Of a stretch of 64,000 nt of DNA, positions 20,059 through 29,976 are shown piece by piece. The notes under the pieces were generated by a model. That model ran no database searches and was not told the origin of the DNA. It saw only the letters and a program-made list of their open reading frames with translations. Position 1 is the first letter of the stretch, and each line of letters begins with the position of its first letter. A program made the position numbers and the translations under genes. The DNA comes from Acholoe squamosa (lineage: Eukaryota > Annelida > Polychaeta > Phyllodocida > Polynoidae), in assembly GCA_949317995.1 (NCBI GenBank), contig OX439035.1:2966181-3030180 (forward strand). Reading direction: 5' to 3'.

Positions 20059-20398
20059 TGATGTGTGGGGAGCTCACTGACGTGTGGGAGACCTCACTGA
20101 CGTGTGGGAGACCTCACTGACGTGTGGGAGACCTCACTGACGTATGGGAGACCTCACTGACGTGTGGGAGACCTCACTGCCGTGTGGGAGACCTCACTGA
20201 CGTTTGGAGACCTCACTGACGTTTGGGAGACCTCACTGACGTGTGGGAGACCTCACTGACGTGTGGGAGACCTCACTGACGTGTGGGAGACCTCACTGAC
20301 GTGTGGGAGACCTCACTGACGTTTGGGAGACCTCACTGACGTTTGGGAGACCTCACTGACGTGTGGGAGACCTCACTGACGTTTGGGAGACCTCACTG
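20052..20398 (-). repeat. 20-bp minisatellite in element 2 leader
   Basis: About 17 near-perfect copies of ACCTCACTGACGTGTGGGAG (plus strand) lie between the PBS and gag. Most copies contain TGACGT, the CRE/ATF half-site core. Sequence variants alternate GTGTGG and GTTTGG. Confidence 0.9.
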
Positions 20399-20531
20399 GT
20401 GACCTTTGTGGACATGGTGTCAAGGTCAAGGTCACTGGGTGGGTGGAGTGGGGTTTACTGTGTGTATGATTGTTTTTAGTAATGTTGCCAGCTTTAATTT
20501 TTATGAGCCTGTGAGAAATGGGATCTTAGAA
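20399..20531. other. Leader remainder of element 2
   Basis: Unique sequence between minisatellite and PBS with a GGTCAAGGTCAC-type motif at about 20422-20434. Nothing coding is supported. Confidence 0.4.
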
Positions 20532-20546
20532 GGATGTTCTCCACCA
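20532..20546 (-). promoter_or_regulatory. Candidate primer binding site of element 2
   Basis: On the minus strand TGGTGGAGAACATCC starts 3 nt after the end of the 5' LTR. It would pair with a tRNA ending GGATGTTCTCCACCA. The first ten bases, TGGTGGAGAA, equal those of the PBS of the small LTR element at 29486. Confidence 0.6.
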
Positions 20547-20549
20547 CTT

Positions 20550-21902
20550 TGTCATACTAGTAATTGGCATGATCAAGTTGTCATATGAGAAATATCATAA
20601 GACTAGTGGTATATAGTGTAATTACCTCAAGGCTCTTATAAATAGTGTTATTTCCAGTTGTCGCTGGTTTATTCAGCTTTAGGCAACATGTAAGAAATAT
20701 CAATCATACAGTAGTTAGTATGTAGGTAATTTGTACATACAGTAAATATACAGTAATTTATAAAGTATAATGTTCTGTTCCACTCCACCTGTGAGGTAAT
20801 AATAATACAATGTCCAGCATAGTTCTAGGTGGGTTCCCACACCTAGCTCCTGACCTGCTGCTTAGAGGAATAATGTAATAATGAATAACTTTACCCTCTG
20901 GTGGATGTCTTGAGGAAGATACCCCCTGGCCACTAATGATAGAAACCAATGCCTGTCTAGCATAGTTTCACCATAGTGCAGTGGTATAGCAGGTAGCAGG
21001 AGATGACTGGAGATGTTACCTCTAGAGTGGTTCTTGGTGTTCTGACTGTCTAAGAGGTGCAGCCAGGCTATTTGTAGCAAATCTTGGAAAAGCACCTCCA
21101 GACTGACTGGGGCCAGTAGCATCTGCCTAACTCTGCAATTGTTTGAGGGGAGTCTTTCATGTGTCACTGGGTGCACAAAGGACCCCCATGGACGCCGCTG
21201 TGTCCCCCTTTGTCTTGGTCGGTTCTGTAACTTCAAACCCCCATATCTCGGAAGTTTACGCAGTTACGACCGCCATTTTGCGCATGCGCTGATTTGAATA
21301 TGCCAAGTTTATAATGCCCGCTGGATAGGCGCGTAACTCGCGCTGGTTTGTCTGTAGTGCACTCGGAGGTTGATTCAGTCTCCATGGCGTAACTTCATTA
21401 ATAATGGGAGTTCCGCCTTGATCTTGGGCTCATTCTAATTGTCCAATTATGAGCTTTCTATAAATGCTTTGATATTTGACCTAGGTTGCTCAGGAGCGAC
21501 GCTAGAGCGACCAGAAGGTTATGGCGTCGTGCTTATGTAACCCATTGTTCAGTCATTAGAGTGCTCAGACACTCATGACGGCGTCAGCGGTGCTCAGGCA
21601 CCCGTGACGGCCGGTTGCATTCACTTACAACTTATTAGTTTGTGCACTGAACCATGAGGTCGCACACTGAGACCCTCATTTTTATTATATTGTGCAGTGA
21701 ACCATTAGGTCGGAGCCTTTGATGTCACAAACTCTGTGTAACTGACTTGGCTGGTGTGCAGTGGGGCATGAACGCTCTTATACAAAGTTTGAGCGCTCTT
21801 ATAGCTCTTAGAACCAACCTATGTATTGATCCCTTATACAATACATTATTTGATCAATACAATAATATGTCACAATTTATGGGATAATAAAATGGTATAT
21901 CA
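20550..21902 (-). repeat. Element 2 LTR, 5' copy in element orientation
   Basis: 1353 bp, same ends and length as 6015-7367. Differences cluster in the middle (about 21280-21510). Transcription of element 2 would start here on the minus strand. Confidence 0.92.
21775..21803 (-). promoter_or_regulatory. Candidate TATA boxes in element 2 5' LTR
   Basis: The minus strand has TATAAGAG twice (21796-21803 and 21775-21782), about 100 bp from the 5' edge of the LTR, upstream of an AATAAA at 21681-21686. A short U3 would follow from this; not verified. Confidence 0.3.
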
Positions 21903-21906
21903 GGTT
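21903..21906 (+). repeat. Target site duplication GGTT, right copy
   Basis: Matches 6011-6014 and borders the CA end of the right LTR of element 2. Confidence 0.85.
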
Positions 21907-22507
21907 TAAACAGGCATACGAGGCCGTTCGTAAAGAACTGCTGAAAAATGCTAAATGGCAGAACGTGGGTTATGACACCAATGCGAAAAGAATTCGGTTT
22001 AATGTTGGGGACAAGGTACTAAGGTGTTACGAGCCACTCGAACGTTTGAAGCTCGTGACGCCTTGGGAGGGTCCATTTAAAATTATATGCATCATCTCCA
22101 AATCAATGGTGATGATGGAGGACTGCCTAACTGGTAGGAAATGGAAGACGAATGTCAGAAAGCTTCGGCCCTGGAAGGGACACGAAGCGGCGGAGAGGGA
22201 GTTCGGATGCCATCCACCTGAGCCTACGTCAAGTAGGCCCAGTGTGACGGTACCCGAGAAACGCCCTAGAGGCAGGCCGAGGAAGGGGCCGGAAGCAGGA
22301 GGGGTAGCTAAAAGGAAGATGACGGCCAGGAAACGGCCTAATCGTAAGAAATGGAAAAACGTCTCGCTGAGTGAAGGCATTACATATGGTAAAGGTCTCG
22401 CGCTGGCTAGGCAGGACCCGGAGAAGGCCGTACGTAGAGCCGGGAAAAATAAGATGCTAACCCAAGGCGTTAGACGCAGTCCTCGGTTGAGGTCTGCCGT
22501 TACCTAA
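21903..22507 (+). pseudogene. Element 1 integrase C-terminus (3' part of split pol)
   Basis: This resumes the integrase frame interrupted at 6014. It has the GPY/F module (TPWEGPFKI at about 22053-22080), followed by a basic tail with an AT-hook core PRGRPRK (22265-22285), a Lys/Arg-rich stretch and a final RRSPRLRS. There is no chromodomain. The AT-hook suggests minor-groove DNA binding by the integrase tail, an inference from the motif. This segment itself has no stop before TAA at about 22505. Confidence 0.85.
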
Positions 22508-23011
22508 CTCAGTACACAACGAGCTGCTGCGTGTTGTTTGCCGTAGGCAAATGACATACGTTCCACGGCTAGGGATGTCGAACGCGCATTCCCCAGGTAG
22601 CTGTATCCAGTGAGCGGCGGATGGATTAACCGGTACATTCGCTTTGTAGCGTTGTATATACCGTCAAGCTCCAGACGATAGCACTCGGGTAGCAACCTGC
22701 GTCTCGTATACCAAGCCGAATGTTAGTTCGAATCTAGTCCGCTAGGTGTTGCCACGGGCGTGGCGGGAAAGCGCGGAACTAGGTCACCGGATAGCCCATA
22801 GCGGGATCTCGCGAGACGAGAGGTTGGACGCCATTTTGTTTATAACTAGAGCGGACTCGTGGTGGTAAGACATCACTGGTTTCGCTCCAGTTATACTACA
22901 CCCTCCGGCAGCTTATAGCTGCGCTTTAGTTATTCCTTGTGTTGGACGAATCCTTCTGGAGGAGTCCAATAAAGTTGCCAATTTTTTAATTTGGAAGATC
23001 GTCCTACTGTG
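22508..23011 (+). other. Spacer between element 1 pol and ORF3
   Basis: About 500 bp of GC-balanced sequence with no protein frame I can support. An AATAAA is at 22968-22973. It may hold a splice acceptor or promoter for ORF3, but none is clear. Confidence 0.4.
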
Positions 23012-24328
23012 ATGGCACAGGGGACGATTGACGCTGCGCTTCACACTGCCAACGTCCAGTTGGAGGAAGACGAGGACCCGACGGTCTCGTCTCCGGTTGA
23101 GGAAACCATGGACTCCTCAACGGCGGTTCTCGAACGAGAACCCGAAGTGGAAGAGGCCGCCCAGACTCTCTCTGCCCTGTAGACAGAGGTCGCAGATGCC
23201 TCCTCCTCCTCCCCCGGAACCATCCCTAATCCAGCTGATCGTCGCTAGTCGGGACAACAGGTCTCGGCTTTGGACATGCCTGGCAACCAGACCCATCGGG
23301 TGGCTAGCCAGGCATCTGCTCCACCTCCACCTCCCCCAACTACAGAACAGCACCCTCCGAGTGAAGCCACTGGCAGTCCGGATGACTGGAGCACATTCTT
23401 GGGTGCCCCATCCGGACACAGTGCATGGTGGGCCGGAGAAGGATCTGTCGGCAAGCGCCCTACTTACAGTGAGTACGCGGCGAAGTTCCCTGCCATGGGA
23501 CCAGCAGGACCCGAGTCACAGGTCCTAACCTCCTTGGGACGAGCCAAAACTCGGGGTAGAGGCCGAGGTGGAGTGGAGTCCACCCGAGCCCCCCCGGGTT
23601 ACGGCCGAGGCCGTGGAGGTACAACCATTGAGGGTCCCCAGGTCCCTCCAGCAGGTGCTTCGCCTGTTACTGCGCAGGCCTCTGCACCTTTGCCAGCTAT
23701 CGTCCCTCCCGCGGCCCCTCGGGTCCCCGTTGTGGGATTGATAGCCAGTACCCTGTCAGGTCTTCAGGATCCGGTTATGTTCATCGATCATAGAGACGTT
23801 CGTACCGCCGAGATCCAGAATGATCTGATGGCCGAGTGGCAGTCATTCCATCGCCAAAAGTCTATCGACTAGAGGTGGACGATGACTGAAGCCACCTTCA
23901 ATCTGGTATACGAAATCCAGAAGAGGGAGGAGGACAAAATTAAGGAGCAGGAAATGAAGAAGGTCGACGAGGCCTTCCAGTCCTGCCGAAGGCAACAGAG
24001 GGAAGCTGAAAAGCTTAAGGAGTTCCACCGCGCTGAGAACGCCAGGTACATACACAAGTACAAGGAGGCAGACCTTAAGTTTTTCCTCTGCTTCGGTAAG
24101 CACCTGGACGAATGGGACGGCTCCGCGTCGTCCCTGTCCATTCCTTTGGGTGCCCCAACCGAGGTAGCGATCGACAGTCCCTCTGAGGGGATGGGTGCTC
24201 TGAGCTTGCTCAGTGACACGAGCACCGAAGCCCCTATGCTGATTGCCACGAGCAGCAGCAGCAGCTCGGCTCCCTCTACCAACCTGGAGCCAGCTGAGAA
24301 GATGGACACTGATCCCGAGGATCTGTAA
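23012..24328 (+). pseudogene. Element 1 ORF3, unknown protein, three in-frame TAGs
   Basis: One frame runs from the ATG at 23012 to the stop after 24325, interrupted only by TAG at 23180, 23246 and 23870. Composition is coherent across all three breaks, which supports a single former protein of about 438 codons. It has an acidic N-terminus, a Pro-rich middle (APPPPPP), an RGRGRGG box and a second GYGRGRGG, then a strongly charged helical segment (EIQKREEDKIKEQEMKK) and a Ser-rich acidic tail ending PEDL. No signal peptide or membrane segment, so it is not an envelope. Position after pol and the RG boxes suggest an RNA- or DNA-binding accessory protein, without a family match I can name. Confidence 0.65.
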
Positions 24329-25056
24329 GTGTCCATCTGCCGGTGCCAATTTGTACCCTAGGGTAACAGCATGTATAATGCCAGAGGGTTAAATCCTCGA
24401 TTTGGACCCGACGGACTGGAACTAAAACCTGCAGCCAAGATGGATGCTACCCGAAGCACCAAATGGCTCCATCTTCCCATCTTCATCAGGGCACACCATA
24501 ACAGCAAAGTGGCCTGCCACCACCCGTTTGTCGCCGGATGGAGCTGCAGAAACCAGTCGTTCCAGATTCGCCGGAAGTCCATAGGTATTGTAAGGGTGAT
24601 CCTGCTACCCTGGTAGGACACCTCTTTATTTAATATCATATTTTGTGTAATTTATTTTTCTATAAAAAATTTATTTTTGTATAAATCGAACAAATTTTTT
24701 TTCGGGTTACCTAGCCTCTCGGGTTATGTTACTTTCTATTGTATATATTACTACTGTCGTATCACTCCATGTAAATCCACTATTTTTTATAAGTCATTAA
24801 CTATAATAACTCTGTAACACTGTTACATATTTATATACCACCATAGGTCGATGGTGCATAAGGCGCCACTTCCTATTTTTGTTATTATATAGTTACTTCG
24901 GGTTATATGCGACGATGCCTACTATTATGTACATACTATTTATAATGCCCCTTTAATGTTAAATATTCTATACGAACATTATTGTTATAGACTTACCTAT
25001 GTATATATTTTGTTATGTAACCTTAACCAACCCTAGGTAAAGTCTAGGGGGGGTGG
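24329..25056 (+). other. AT-rich 3' spacer of element 1
   Basis: No convincing gene. An 81-codon frame at 24371-24616 is unrecognised and overlaps the change to AT-rich sequence. A polypurine tract (AGGGGGGGTGG) ends at 25056 directly before the LTR. Confidence 0.5.
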
Positions 25057-25408
25057 TGTAGGGGCCGGCATCGTTGTATATATATTAGTGCGGTTCATCC
25101 GAGAGACATGCTCGTGTGGTACTCGTTCCTTCTATGCCAACCAGGTGTTGCTTCGCGATACCCGTTTGGTACAAGAGGGGGCAGCACCATGCCTCGTGTC
25201 CAGCTTCTACTAAGAAGCCGGACGATCCCTCCGATTGGTCCAGTCAAGACGTATGTGCCAAGCAGAGAGTACATAAATAAAGGCCTACCCGAGCGGTAGG
25301 GGTAATCTGGGGCTTTGCCCAACCCGAACTACTCGTTTTGTGTTGGTATCTTTAGTGATAAGCGAGCTAACGAGCCACTCAACATTTAAGTCGATACGAA
25401 CCATTACA
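25057..25408 (+). repeat. Element 1 3' LTR
   Basis: 352 bp from TGTAGGGGCCGGC to CCATTACA (TG...CA), directly preceded by a purine tract. It contains ACATAAATAAAGG at 25271-25283, with AATAAA at 25276-25281. The 5' LTR is outside the window, so the boundary is inferred from the ends and the polypurine tract. Confidence 0.75.
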
Positions 25409-25830
25409 GTATGATATAACAGAAATAGGCTAATGAATCGTATAAATCATAACAGTACACAAATTTTCTCAGAGTTTGGATCTACTGGCAAAATACATTT
25501 GAAATGTGCAAAGTAAGGTGATGTCAGCAGTTTTTTATGTGACTACACCATTCCTGTGGTAATCAATTTATATTGAAGTATGCTACCCATGGGGAGGAAC
25601 TATGAACTTGAAGGCTGGCATGTTACTGGACTAGGTCTGGTTAACATGCCTTGGCCAACTAAGTTTGAATTGATGGTTCTACTATATTATGATGATGGGG
25701 AGAGTAATACAGTATGTTTAGTCTCCCTCAAACCAAGGGGAGGGGCTAGCACCTGGAGGCTAGCAGAGCATTTTGAGGGTTCAAAATTTTGGAAAACCAG
25801 GAAAAAATAGATTTTCTAATATCTATCCCA

Positions 25831-25990
25831 GATGGCGCCACCTGATCAAAGTGGTCAGCCCACTTTCAGCCACACCAATAACCCATGTTGACCCCAAAAT
25901 GATAAATTTTGACCAGATGGTGCTATGTGATCAAAGTGGGCAGCCCACTTTTAGCCACACCAAAAACCCATGTTGAACCCAAACCCACTC
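25831..25990 (+). repeat. Imperfect tandem duplication, period 85 bp
   Basis: Two copies starting GATGG at 25831 and 25916, each with TGATCAAAGTGG, CAGCCCACTTT and CCCATGTTGA blocks. Confidence 0.75.
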
Positions 25991-26154
25991 TGAGACTGAT
26001 CTGTGCCCATATTGGTTAGCCCAGTGTGGCCCCTGCACCTCACTGAGGACAGAAACTGTCAGCAGCCCATAGGTTAGCCCATTGCGGCCCACATCGGAAG
26101 CCACACCAAATAAAGTGTGGGCCACAGTAGGGCCACACCACCTTTGCTACCTGG

Positions 26155-26222
26155 GGTGGTTGTCTGGGTGGTTGTTGTGGTTGTCTGGGTGGTTGTTGTG
26201 GTTGTCGGGTTAGTTGTGGTGA
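26155..26222 (+). repeat. GGTTGT-rich simple repeat
   Basis: Two to three copies of GGTTGTCTGGGTGGTTGTTG. The minus strand would encode PPRQPQQ repeats but there is no supporting gene context. Confidence 0.8.
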
Positions 26223-26322
26223 TTTCATCTGCAAATGAAATTGCAGACTTATATCAGTAAAAGCTTGCAACCAGAAGCATCAACCATAAATCAATTGAAT
26301 CCTTATTACTTGATGCCTCATC

Positions 26323-26595
26323 AAAGGGTAGAATGTCAAGAATTTGTTTCTTTTGAATCCCTTCTTTCAAATTTATTCCAATATATCAGAATACGATTCT
26401 TGTAGGATGTGAATGGGACAAAACATGTTCCTATTCGCTACAAAGAGCCTCATCAGATTGGAATATCTCTAAAAACATGCAAGATGATGAGCAACCAATG
26501 TTCCACCCATTTTTCACCCCTTTGTTAAGAACCTTCTTCTCCATCAACTAGGCAACTTTTAGATGCTATTGAGAGCTTGATTATTAGAATCTCAA
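26323..26595 (-). repeat. Edge unit of the array lacking its exon
   Basis: Intron-type sequence jumps from the TCTCAACAAA motif straight to GAGCTAGAAAAAA, deleting the segment that holds the exon in other units. It is a decayed leftmost unit. Confidence 0.7.
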
Positions 26596-27247
26596 CAAAG
26601 AGCTAGAAAAAAAGTACCCCTGAGGAGATTTAAATCTATACTGATTATTAGTGATTTGTTTAAACTAGAAACATTGAAACAAAGGGTAGAATCTCAAAAT
26701 TTTGTTTCTTTTGAATCCCTTCTTTCAAATTTATTCGAATATATCAGAATCCTTGTAGGATGTGAATGGGACAAAACATGTTCGATTCGCTAAAAAGAGC
26801 CTCATCAGATTCGAATATCTCCGAAAACATGCAAGATGATTAGCAACCAATGTTCCACCCATTTGTGGAACCAATGTTTCACCCCTTTGTTATGAAACTT
26901 CTTCTCCATCAACTAGGCAACTTTTAGACGCTATTGAGAGCTTGAATATTAGAATCTCAACAAAAAATGGCTCCAGATGATGACTTCAAGATTAGTTGCC
27001 AAACATTTAAGTGTAATCATCACATGCGGCTATGTAAAAAAATAAAAATAAATGAAAAAGTATGCATTTTCATTCCAGGACTATGCTAAAAACTTTAACC
27101 ACAATTTAAGTACCAGAGTCCCCATGTATAGGACACAGCTAACACACCTGATTTACATCATCTGCATCCCATATGTGAGATGCATTATATATGTGAGGGG
27201 GGTTGTATACACACAGATTTACAGTAATATAAATGAAGCTCACTGAC
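26596..27247 (-). repeat. Intron sequence left of exon 1
   Basis: Homologous to the introns further right, more divergent. No exon before the one at 27248. Confidence 0.7.
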
Positions 27248-27361
27248 CATGACACTGGTCTCCAGTAAATCCATCGGGACATGTGCAGCTATACATAGTG
27301 GCGCCATCCATGCAAGTTCCTCCATTTCCACATGGGCTTGAGGCACACTTATCAATATTCG
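27248..27361 (-). CDS. EGF exon 1 (divergent, leftmost)
   Basis: Begins A-N-I-D-K-C, so the calcium-site Glu is Lys. CPDGFTG follows and the exon ends C-H instead of C-Q. All six Cys are present, with acceptor CAG and donor GTCAGT. Confidence 0.8.
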
Positions 27362-28110
27362 CTGTAATAAGCAATTACACAAAGTATTCACTATTTATGA
27401 TGTAATGCAAAAGATTGGGTTTTCTCCATCTCTACAACGGCCTTGTTTTTAACATACTCGAACTCTAATAGAGCTAGAAAAATAACAACCCTGAGGAGAT
27501 TTAATTCTATACTGATTTTTGGTGATTTGTTTAAACTAGAGACATTGAAACAAAGTGTAGAATCTCAAGAGTTTGTTTCTTTCGAATCCCTTCTTTCAAA
27601 TTTATTCCAATATATCAGAATACGATTCTTGTTGGATGTGAATGGGAAAAAACATGTTCCTATTCGCTAAAAAGAGCCTCATCAGATTGGAATATCTCAG
27701 AAAAGATGCAAGATGATTAGCAACCAATGTTCCACCCATTTTTCACCCATTTGTTATGAACCTTCTTCTCCATCAACTAGGCAACTTTTAGATGTTATTG
27801 AGAGCTTGATTATTAGAATCTCAACAAAAAATGGCTCCAGATGATGACTTCAAGATTAGTTGCCAAACATTTAAGTGTAATCAGGACATGCGGATATTTA
27901 TAAAAAAAAAAGAAATGAAAAGGTTTCCATTTTCATTCCAGGACTATACTGAAAACTTTAACCACTATTTAAGTACCATAGTCCTCATGTATAAGACACA
28001 GCTAATACACCTGATTTACATCATCTGCGCCCCATATGTGAGATGCATTCTATATGTGAGAGGGGTTCTGTACACACAGATTTACAGTAATATAAATGAA
28101 GCTCACTGAC

Positions 28111-28224
28111 CCTGACATTGGTCTCCAGTAAATTCATCGGGACATGTGCAGCTATACATAGCGACGCCATCCATGCAAGTTCCTCCATTTTCACATGGGC
28201 TTGAGGCACACTCATCAATATCCT
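28111..28224 (-). CDS. EGF exon 2 (divergent)
   Basis: E-D-I-D-E-C start with MDGVAMYSC. The conserved Gly after C5 is Glu (CPDEFTG). The acceptor reads TTATTGCAG, differing from the usual TTATTACAG. Confidence 0.8.
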
Positions 28225-28973
28225 CTGCAATAAGCAATTACAGAAAGTATTCACTATTTATGATGTAATGCAAAATATCGGGTTTTCTCAATCTCTCCAT
28301 CGGCCTTGTTTTTAACATTCTCCAACTCTAATAGAGCTAGAAAAAAAATACCCCTGAGGAGATTTAAATCTATACTGATTTTTAGTGATTTGTTTAAACT
28401 AGAAACATTGAAACAAAGGGTAGAATCTCAAAATTTTGTTTCTTTTGAATCCCTTCTTTCAAATTTATTCCAATATATCAGAATATGATGCTTGTTGGAT
28501 GTGAATGGGACTAAACATGTTCCTATTCGCAAAAAGAGCCTCATCAGATTCGAATATCTCCGAAAACATGCAAGATGATTAGCAACCAATGTTCCACCCA
28601 TTTTTCACCCCTTTGTTATGAAACTTCTTCTCCATCAACTAGGCAACTTTTAGACGCTATTGAGAGCTTGATTATTAGAATCTCAACAAAAAATGGCTCC
28701 AGATGATGACTTCAAGATTAGTTGCCAAACATTTAAGGGTTATCATCACATGCGGCTATGTAAAAAAATAAAAATAGATAAAAAAGTATGCATTTTCATT
28801 CCAGGACTATACTGGAAACTTTAACCACAATTTAAGTACCAGAGTCCCCATGTATAAAACACAGCTAACACACCTGATTTACATCATCTGCGCCCCATAT
28901 GTGAGGTGCATTCTATATGTGAGGGGGGTTGTGTACACACAGATTTACAGTAATATAAATGAAGCTCACTGAC

Positions 28974-29087
28974 CCTGACATTGGTCTCCTGGAAATCCAA
29001 TGGGACATGTGCAGCTATACATATTGGAGCCATCCATGCAGGTTCCTCCATTTTCACAAGGGCTTGAAGCACACTCATCAATATTCG
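28974..29087 (-). CDS. EGF exon 3 (type D-like)
   Basis: A-N-I-D-E-C start, GSNMYSC, CPIGFPG. The Pro removes the O-GlcNAc-type Ser/Thr. The intron to its right holds the full-length small LTR element. Confidence 0.82.
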
Positions 29088-29235
29088 CTGTAATAAGCAA
29101 TTACAGAAATTATTCACTATTTATGATGTAATGCAAAAGATTTGTTTGCTCCATCTCCACATCAGCCTTGTTTTTAATATTCTCCAACTCTAATAAAGCT
29201 AGAAGAATAACACACATGAGGAGATTTAATTCTAT

Positions 29236-29484
29236 TGTAGGGGCCAGCTCTGGCTGTAAGTCCATGGCGGTAGGCCATCTGCCCCGTTCCGGTTGCACCA
29301 GCCCTCAGGGGCTGGTCAGCTGGTATAAGCTGCCCCCCTTTTGTATTATACCGATCCAGATGTAGGTGGAAGGTAGAGAATGTCAGACGGGGAAGTAGCT
29401 CAGCGGTAGAGCTTCCGCCTGCAGGTTGGAGGGTCCCGGGTTCGATTCCCGGTTTCTCCAAGACGTTTTCCGCCGACCTCTACA
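29236..29484 (+). repeat. Small element left LTR
   Basis: 249 bp, TG...CA ends, contains the tRNA-like gene at 29389-29460. Confidence 0.8.
29389..29460 (+). tRNA. tRNA-like gene in LTR (anticodon position GCA, Cys-like)
   Basis: Cloverleaf by eye: acceptor GGGGAAG/TTTCTCC pairs fully with two G-T wobbles, D arm GCTC-AGCGGTA-GAGC, anticodon loop CTGCAGG, T arm CCGGG-TTCGATT-CCCGG. The anticodon stem TCCGC/TTGGA has one mismatch and one wobble. A box TAGCTCAGCGG and B box GGTTCGATTCC match the pol III consensus. Discriminator A is unusual for tRNA-Cys, so charging identity is uncertain. Confidence 0.75.
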
Positions 29485-29485
29485 C

Positions 29486-29499
29486 TGGTGGAGAAACCG
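29486..29499 (+). promoter_or_regulatory. Primer binding site matching the LTR-encoded tRNA
   Basis: TGGTGGAGAAACCG is the reverse complement of CGGTTTCTCCA plus CCA, that is, the 3' end of the tRNA-like gene at 29389-29460 after CCA addition. It starts 1 nt after the LTR. Confidence 0.75.
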
Positions 29500-29690
29500 A
29501 GTTGGTCTTGACCCGTGTGAGGGGGGACTACGAGGACTCGGTACCTGGGCTGGTATGACATGAATGACGATTCAATTTGCTAGTACTGGGGAGACTTGGA
29601 AAGAGGTGGCCGGTATGCGACTCAGTACTAGTCCCGGGTATCTAGTACCTATAGGGTACTGAACCCTATATTGAATCTGGTAGGGAGGAG

Positions 29691-29820
29691 TGTAGGGGCC
29701 AGCTCTGCCGTAAGACCAGCAGCCCCGTTTCTGGAGATCCCAGCCCCCAGGGGCTGGCATCCGGTGGTAGCTCCCCCCTATGTGTGTGTCATACCAATCC
29801 AGGTGTAGGTGCCTGGAACG
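29691..29820 (+). repeat. Divergent LTR head inside the small element
   Basis: TGTAGGGGCCAGCTCTG start preceded by GGGAGGAG, then similarity to the LTR up to about the AATCCAGGTGTAGGTG block. No tRNA-like gene follows. It is probably a second, related element fused by recombination. Confidence 0.6.
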
Positions 29821-29976
29821 GTATAATACAGATACGCTTCGACCCTGGCAGTGCTGTGTACTGGTAGGACAACTGGGAAGTCAGGAGTGCCTCACACTGC
29901 TTGATAAAGCCCAATCGATCTGGTTGGGAGGAATGCTTGGTGCTGGTTGGCCATGGTTGAAGCTGGTTGGGAGGAG

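Larger units (their letters stand above)
6015..21902 (-). mobile_element. Nested complete LTR retrotransposon with envelope-like gene (element 2)
   Basis: The 15,888-bp element is bounded by 1353-bp direct repeats (6015-7367 and 20550-21902) with TG...CA ends. On the minus strand the order is 5' LTR, PBS, leader minisatellite, gag, PR-RT-RH, INT, env-like, accessory block, PPT and 3' LTR. Gag, pol and env frames are all open apart from two apparent programmed -1 shifts. Hand comparison of the LTRs gives about 15 substitutions and no indels, so insertion is recent. Domain order supports Ty3/gypsy. Carrying an env-like gene makes it comparable to errantivirus-type elements, though common descent was not tested. 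Confidence 0.92.
1..25408 (+). mobile_element. Outer Ty3/gypsy-type LTR retrotransposon (element 1), degraded, 5' end outside window
   Basis: Plus-strand order is gag, protease, RT, RNase H, integrase, an additional ORF and a 3' LTR (25057-25408). The PR-RT-RH-INT order and the integrase GPF motif place it in the Ty3/gypsy group. The 5' LTR and the start of gag lie before base 1. The copy is broken by a TGA at 310-312, frame changes near 360, 3675 and 3915, TGA at 4225-4227, TAG at 5815-5817, three TAGs in ORF3, and the insertion of element 2 after base 6014. Removing 6015-21902 plus one GGTT restores a continuous integrase frame, so the second element clearly landed inside this one. Confidence 0.9.
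25409..26322. other. Intergenic or intronic sequence, no gene recognised
   Basis: Plain sequence apart from two short tandem structures listed separately. A 76-codon plus-strand frame at 25580-25810 is unrecognised. Confidence 0.5.

Noticed and set aside
20052-20398. CRISPR-like array
   Set aside because: Head-to-tail 20-bp units with no unique spacers in an invertebrate retrotransposon leader.
29174-29461. Minus-strand frames MEKPGIEPGT in the small LTRs
   Set aside because: They are translations of the tRNA-like gene and LTR, not a protein.
29236-29484. tRNA-derived SINE or MITE
   Set aside because: TG...CA ends, a direct-repeat pair around a PBS and purine tract, and a target duplication around the whole pair fit an LTR better. 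The imperfect inverted ends are those usual for LTRs.
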